Source: Gamarada debralockiae (lineage: Eukaryota > Ascomycota > Leotiomycetes > Helotiales > Hyphodiscaceae). From it: 64,000 bases of DNA. Location of the stretch: assembly GCA_002803225.1 (NCBI GenBank), contig NXFV01002067.1:1-64000 (forward strand). Direction: 5' to 3'. Below are positions 58,620 through 64,000 of the stretch, one piece after another. The notes under the pieces are model-generated. The model worked only from the letters and a program-made list of their open reading frames with translations. It made no database searches and was not told where the DNA came from. Both the position numbers and the translations under genes were made by a program. How positions within the stretch are numbered: the first letter of the stretch is position 1; every line of letters starts with the position of its first letter.

Positions 58620-58930
58620 TGCCTCATGTCGAAATTGCAACCTCCTGTGGAAAGTGTTTTCAGCCGCTGGCTTGATTTGAACGATTGGTATTTCGAGATT
58701 GAGAATTCTGTTCCCTCAGTGTTCGAGGTGGTAACCTGTTGAGCGCGGATATTGCTGATATTGCTGCCTCCTATTGAAAGTGTTTCCAATTGCTGACCTG
58801 ATTTTAAACATTGATTTTTGGACCTCTCAGAGTTGGCAACTTTGGAGCGTGGATATCATCGACCCTCCCGTGAGAAGTATTTCCAATCGTTGAATAGATT
58901 CGAACAATTGATATTCCGTTCTCTAAACCT
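58620..58930. repeat. Degenerate tandem repeat, about 98-133 bp units
   Basis: Three diverged copies share a block resembling CCTCCTRTKGAAAGTGTTTY, then a CAGCCGCTGGCTTGATTTGA-like block, at about 58640, 58768 and 58865. On the minus strand the shared block would encode LETLSIGGSN- and LKTLSTGGCN-like phrases in one frame, with a related LEILLTGGSM phrase, but the frame is not continuous across all units. Confidence 0.55.
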
Positions 58931-59078
58931 CGAGTGAGAGTAAACATGATGACGGTAGCAAGAGTTGAAGTAATTCACTGTTGGAATCAACGGTCGAACT
59001 CCAGTACGCCTTGAGAAATTTCTCTGCCTTCATCATCTGCAAACAAAAACCACCCAACAACCCGACCCCACCACCAAG

Positions 59079-59413
59079 ATGTCACAGCAACGAGACCCCA
59101 AAAGAACAAAAAGGCAGTTCAACGCCTGAAGGAGCATCCTCACATCGTCAGTACTAGCACAAGTCAACTAAAGAAGAAGGTCGATGGTGAAAAGATGAGC
59201 AAGTCAGAGAAAGCCGCTAAACTGGGCGCTGGAGGTGCGAGAATTGCGGTGATCTATCCAATCATGGTAACGATAGAAGGATAGCAACTAACAACTGTAC
59301 AGAAGCTGGATGTTGCTGCGGGCGAGAAGACAATGGATGCGAAGGATGCCACGGATGGGAATGAGGAGATTGAGAATAGCAAACTACTGAAGAAGGCTGG
59401 AAAATTGGGATAG
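59079..59413 (+). pseudogene. Possible small lysine-rich gene or relic
   Basis: Two lysine-rich phrases occur on the plus strand: LKKKVDGEKMSKSEKAAKLG plus AGGARIAVIYPIM (about 59165-59262), and KLDVAAGEKTMDAKDATDGN (about 59303 on) ending KKAGKLG at a TAG at 59411-59413. The second follows a CTGTACAG acceptor-like site. An ATG at 59079 is followed by an early stop in its own frame. The composition is hydrophilic and LEA-like, but no complete gene model works. Confidence 0.25.
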
Positions 59414-60635
59414 ATGCAGAAGTCTTGGAAAGACAGAGAAGCCAAGGACCCCTGGGAGTCTGAGGATGATGTGGCACTAGAGGAGGGCGGGACCAAATTT
59501 CGTAGCTGCAAAGAGAGGTGCTGGTACCAGTACAAGGCCCTAGATCACCAGCATTCATTAATGGTCAGGCCCAATCACTTGTCTCTTCTCTTTCAACATA
59601 ACCACTTCATTAATTGCTCAAACAATATATCGATTGACATTTGACCGACACGAAGTAAAATCAGTACGACAAATTGAGATAATTTATCCTCAGAATTGTA
59701 CTCAAAGCGAGCGTCCGGATCTGAAGCGGCCGCCTCGGCTTTGAGTCTAGCTTAAAACTTCGGCAGATTTCCGTTCGAAGGTATATGAATCAAAGTAAAA
59801 TTTTGTAAGCAAACATTGATTCCAAACATACATGTAGGTAGAAGACGGGGCACCGCGGCGGTTGCGATAGTAGTTCGCAACACATCAGCGAGTGCCGCGT
59901 CATCGAATCTTTCTGGGGGCATGCGTCCTCTCCAGTGAATGCCATGGATGACGAATATGAGGAATCTTGATGCTCATATAAATTGATGGGGCCCTCCGGG
60001 TAGTTTTTTCAGGGTGGAATACCCATTTGTGGTGGTTCAGAAAGAGCATCTCTGAGCTGAGGTAGAGCTGAGGTAAGCACTGGTCCCCGTGCCGCAAAGA
60101 ATTTTTGGAATTTATTGCCAACAATTTCTTTGCCGATATCTGTAGCCAACTTTTATGCCGAATTGAGCTGTTAAGCGTATCGAGGAAGCAATTAATGGAA
60201 ACGTGGGACTTGGGGTCACGGTGCACGCTTGGCGCTTAAGCGCGTCTATTAGCACAGGCTTGCCCCACCTCTTATCCTGGTTGGGGAAATGAAATGGAAG
60301 TGACGATCGCCATCATCGAGTTGTCAACCATCAGCAGACTTTCCAACGCGGCTTCATTCGTTGTACAGTTTCTCGGCCGATATGACTCTGTGCACCCGGC
60401 GGAAAATCCGAAGGTTCAATTGAAAAATAATCTTCTGAGGCCATCGTCAACACTACCTTCCCTATTTTCTCACGCAAATTTGGTTGAGCTGCAGGTGGTT
60501 GAAGGCTAGAACCTCACCCTGGTCCCACCTCCGATCAAGTCACTATTACCGAATCCGCTCTTCCGATATTCAGTATCTGCATGTAAACCATCTTCAAAGA
60601 TCGCTCATCCTCTTCCTCGTTATCGCACCTCCAAA
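59414..60635. other. Intergenic, promoter side of the acyltransferase gene
   Basis: About 1.2 kb with short frames only. Confidence 0.45.
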
Positions 60636-62999
60636 ATGGCGAAAGAGCAAGAGATCCACGAGCATGTCCCCCACAATACGACGAAGCACAAGGAACAAAA
60701 CCCCATGACGAATTGGGTCTATGATGTCTTTCTTTGGACGTTCTCCATATTAGTCGATCTTTTTTTCAGAGAAGTTCATCCTCGAGGATCATGGAAGGTC
60801 CCACGGCGAGGGCCTGTGATCTTCGTCGCAGCCCCTCATGCCAATCAGGTATGTATCAAAAACATCCAGGCAAATCCCACAACCAGATTCTAATGACCTC
60901 CGGCCCAGTTCGTCGACCCTCTTATCCTGATGCGAACCCTCCGTAACGAATGCCGTCGCCGAGCCGCCTTCCTCATTGCCGCGAAATCCATGGACCGATT
61001 TCTGATAGGATGGTTTGCACGTAAAGTTGGAGCAGTTCCGGTTGGCCGCGCCCTTGATATGGTGAAGCCTGGAACAGGATCGATCTATCTCCCAGATCCC
61101 ATTGGTGACCCCCTTCTCATTCGTGGAATTGGCACAAAATTTGAAAGCAAGGAAGTACAAATTGGTGGATTATTAGTTTTGCCGACCGTCAATGGAATTG
61201 CTGCGAATACAGAGATTTCGGAAATCATAAGCAACGAAGAGTTGAGATTGAAAAGGCCGTTCAAAGGCCAAGCTGCCATGCAACAATTGACTGGCAGGGA
61301 TGATGTGGACGAATCGGGAAAATTCGCGGATCAGAGCGTCAAGGGAAGCAAAGAGGGATTTCAGGGTACAAAATACAAAACTGCGCCGAAGGTGGACCAG
61401 ACCCAAGTCTACGATGCTGTCTTTGATCGTCTCAGTAGCGGTGGAGCAGTGGGTATCTTCCCCGAAGGGGGCAGTCATGATCGAACCGAATTGCTTCCTC
61501 TAAAGGCTGGTGTCGCAATTATGGCACTTGGCGCGCTGGCAGCAAACCCGGATAGTGGACTAAAGATTGTGCCCTGCGGCATGAACTACTTCCATGCCCA
61601 CAAATTTCGATCTCGGGCAGTCGTGGAGTTCGGAAATCCAGTCGAGGTCCCAAAGGAACTTGTCGAACTCTACAAAAGCGGGGAACGAAGGGAGGCTGTC
61701 AGCCAGTTATTGGACACTGTATATCATGCGCTTGTCGCAGTCACTGTTACGAGCCCAGATTATGACACTCTCATGCTTATTCAGGCCGCGCGAAGACTAT
61801 ACAATCCGACAGGCAAGAAACTTCCACTGCCAATGGTGGTGGAGCTGAACAGAAGACTGGTCAAGGGATACACACATTACAAGGATGATCCGAGAATAAT
61901 CGCTCTCAAGAAATCCGTCACCTCCTACAACAAGCAACTCCGATACATGAACCTTCGAGATCACCAAGTCGAATACGCCAAATTCTCGATCCCCAAAGTT
62001 ATCTTCCTTCTCATCTACCGGTTACTGAAGATATCCGTTCTCTCCATTGGCGTGCTTCCGGGCCTTGTCCTCTTTGCTCCCGTCTTCGTGGCGTCAAAAA
62101 TTATCAGTATCAAGAAATCTAAGGAGGCCCTCGCTGCATCTACAGTCAAACTACAGGGTCGCGATGTGATGGCAACGTGGAAATTGTTGGTGGCTCTTGC
62201 ATTCGCACCAATACTCTACAACTTCTACACCATCCTCCTTACGTACTGGACCTACCGAAACAGAGTTCAAGGTTATGTGCCCGAATGGGTTCCGCTTTGG
62301 ACCGTTGTAATATTTGGATACATCTTTTTCCCGGCCATAACATTCGCTGCGCTTCGATTTGGTGAGGTCGGGATGGATATAGTCAAGTCACTGCGACCGC
62401 TTGTCCTATCCCTTAATCCATCGTCCAACAACACGATCCACAAGCTCCGAGAACGAAGAGCTAAGTTGAGCGCTGAAGTTACGGACCTGATCAATACCTT
62501 AGGCCCGGAAATGTTTCCTGACTTCGACGCCGCGAGAATCGTTGCCGACCCATTCCGTCCCGAGAGTCCCGTGTCTCCAACACATGGCAGCTTCCGTCGT
62601 AGAGATAGCAATCACTCCGGGATTTCTGAAGCAGAAACACCTCCACACTATCGCAAATTTAGCCACGCTGATGCTTCTATCGGCGGCGGATCTGGTATGA
62701 ATGGTAGCTTGCCCCGCAACGAGTCCTTCAAGAATCTCGGAAACATTGCACTCTTCGCGACGCGGCCTCCTTCCAGAAGCAGGAGTCGTAGTAGCAGCGG
62801 CGGCGGCGCAGTTGGATCCGCAGGGTTCCCATTGAAGAGTTTCAGCACTTTGGACACAAAGGGAAGCTTCGATGAAGTTAGCATGAAGATTAGGGGCGCT
62901 ATGAGAGAAAGAGGTCAAATGAGGCGGAGGAAGAGCGAGGAAGCTAGAGAAGATGATGAGAATGATAGTGATGAGGACAATGAGAGAAAGAATGTCTAG
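60636..62999 (+). CDS. Glycerol-3-phosphate / dihydroxyacetone-phosphate O-acyltransferase (Gpt2/Sct1 family)
   Basis: Two exons inferred, 60636-60848 and 60909-62999, giving 767 aa. The single 60-nt intron splits the acyltransferase motif I, which reads APHANQFVDP after splicing (His 68, Asp 74). Later motifs are AAKSMDRFLIGWFARKVGAV, GAVGIFPEGGSHDRTELLPL (around residue 255) and LKIVPCGMNYFHAHKFRSRA. Between motifs II and III is a fungal-type insert of about 130 residues. Hydrophobic segments occur near residue 30 and in the C-terminal half (VIFLLIYRLLKISVLSIGVL, LVALAFAPILYNFYTILLTY and VVIFGYIFFPAITFAALRF). The tail is Ser-rich and then acidic, probably phosphorylated. The enzyme catalyses the first acylation of glycerolipid synthesis at the endoplasmic reticulum or lipid droplets. 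Yeast has two paralogues, and I cannot say which one this matches. Confidence 0.95.
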
Positions 63000-63428
63000 G
63001 ACAGTTTGGATGATACACTGTTCGTGTTGGGGAGGCAACAAAGTGCTTGATTTATAGCGGTGGCGTTTAGGGATAATACCACGATCGAATGCTTTTCAAC
63101 ATATGCATTGAGTTTCTTAAGGATTCCAATATGCTAAATTAACCACTGTATTGCTTTGACCAAGTTCTACAGGCTACCCATTGCAAAAGTGTGAATCGTT
63201 CCTGAATCGTTCAAATCAACTCAGCGATTGAAGAAGAGGGAATTTCAAAGGATTAAGCTCAAGCCGAATATACCCGGGACCTGCATCGGAGACAGGAAAG
63301 ACCGATCAACGCCTGGCTACCCCAGAAAATTAGCTTATATCTCTGAAAAAAGTAGACCCTCAGACGACCTTCCAACAAACCTCCAGTCTTCCACAAAAAC
63401 CCCCTTTTTCTCCAAAAACATTGCAGAG
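63000..63428. other. Intergenic between acyltransferase and ERG27
   Basis: About 430 bp. It contains AATCGTTCAAAT at 63205-63216, with a partial copy just before it. No gene. Confidence 0.5.
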
Positions 63429-64000
63429 ATGGGTTTACCACCATGGGAGACCAGCGACAGCCAGCTATTTGCTCTCATAACAGGTGCAAATAGGTAAATA
63501 CTCTTCTGTCTTCCATCCACTCCTTCCTGTACAACACCAAATACATCACCACTCTTTCAGCCGAAAGGGCTCCTATGGTCTATTAATTTTCACCTTTTGG
63601 TGACAATATCTTCTAAGGAAGCATACTAACAATTTGCCAGCGGTCTAGGTTTCGCAATTGCATGCCGTCTTATCGACGAATTCATGACGTCCCCCTCAAC
63701 CTCTCCCAACAAACACCTAATCCTGATCCTCTGCACTCGCACACCCCTCAAAACACGTTTCACGATCTCTCGCCTTCGTGCCCATCTTCGAAAACTCGTT
63801 GAAGTCTCTCCATTCGCAGACAAGCTTCGCGCAAAAGCTAAGGAGCAAGGAGCTGAATACCATTGGGATGTTATGGTACACAGGGTACACTTTCTGGGCG
63901 TGGAGGCTGACCTATGTGACTTGAAGAGCGTCTATGCACTGGCAGATAAATTGGTCAATGGCACAGTGGGAAGTCCAGATGCGACTACTATGGACGGATT
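63429..64000 (+). CDS. ERG27: 3-keto-steroid reductase, 5' part (truncated by window end)
   Basis: Two exons seen: 63429-63493 and 63641 to the window end; the intron is 147 nt. The visible part is about 141 residues. It begins MGLPPWETSDSQLFALITGA and continues NSGLGFAIACRLIDEFM, giving the Rossmann glycine motif TGANSGLG of the short-chain dehydrogenase/reductase family. LILILCTRTPLKTRFTI and GVEADLCDLKSVYALADKL follow, the latter matching the Asp-Leu-x-x-x-x-x-V block. In fungi the enzyme reduces the C-3 ketone of sterol intermediates during C-4 demethylation in ergosterol synthesis at the endoplasmic reticulum, and it is the target of fenhexamid. The catalytic YxxxK lies beyond the window. 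No sign of damage is seen in the part present. Confidence 0.9.

Overview
The window is nuclear DNA of a filamentous ascomycete (Pezizomycotina). The evidence is one-gene-at-a-time organisation, short GT-AG introns of about 48-70 nt, and fungal gene families: velvet, HET, Zn2Cys6-type regulator, Egh16/Gas1-type secreted protein, Erg27 and Gpt2-type acyltransferase. A Leotiomycete-like fungus is my best guess, but the sequence alone does not fix the class. No rRNA, tRNA or CRISPR array was recognised.

Left part (1-16 kb): a velvet regulator (2750-4479), a decayed gene (about 5.6-6.6 kb), a Sas3-like MYST histone acetyltransferase (8762-12319) and a secreted Egh16/Gas1-type protein (13561-14913). 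Next (16.3-22.2 kb) come two minus-strand genes. Each joins an N-terminal zinc-binding-like segment to transmembrane helices and the same C-terminal motif, and a small plus-strand membrane protein gene lies between them. A 426-bp inverted-repeat element follows at 22600-23025.

Middle (24.9-28.8 kb): a BRAP2/Etp1-type RING protein and a four-unit polyubiquitin gene, both on the minus strand and both in ubiquitin biology. From 29.8 to 40 kb lies an accessory island. It holds a decayed minus-strand segment, a HET gene interrupted by one in-frame TGA, a truncated haloperoxidase-like pseudogene, a frameshifted unknown gene, a 481-bp TIR element with a probable 3-bp target duplication, an intact 862-aa unknown protein, an AT-rich stretch and a pseudogene with at least three frameshifts.

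Right part (40.7-64 kb) returns to core genes: a Zn2Cys6-like regulator, the farnesyltransferase beta subunit RAM1, a small dsRNA-binding-like protein, GDP-mannose pyrophosphorylase MPG1, an MFS transporter, a glycerol-3-phosphate acyltransferase and the 5' part of ERG27, which runs off the window. Long intergenic stretches separate these genes and contain degenerate tandem repeats and a recurrent AATCGTTCAAAT-type motif. Exon boundaries were inferred by eye from splice signals, reading-frame continuity and family resemblance; none has transcript support.
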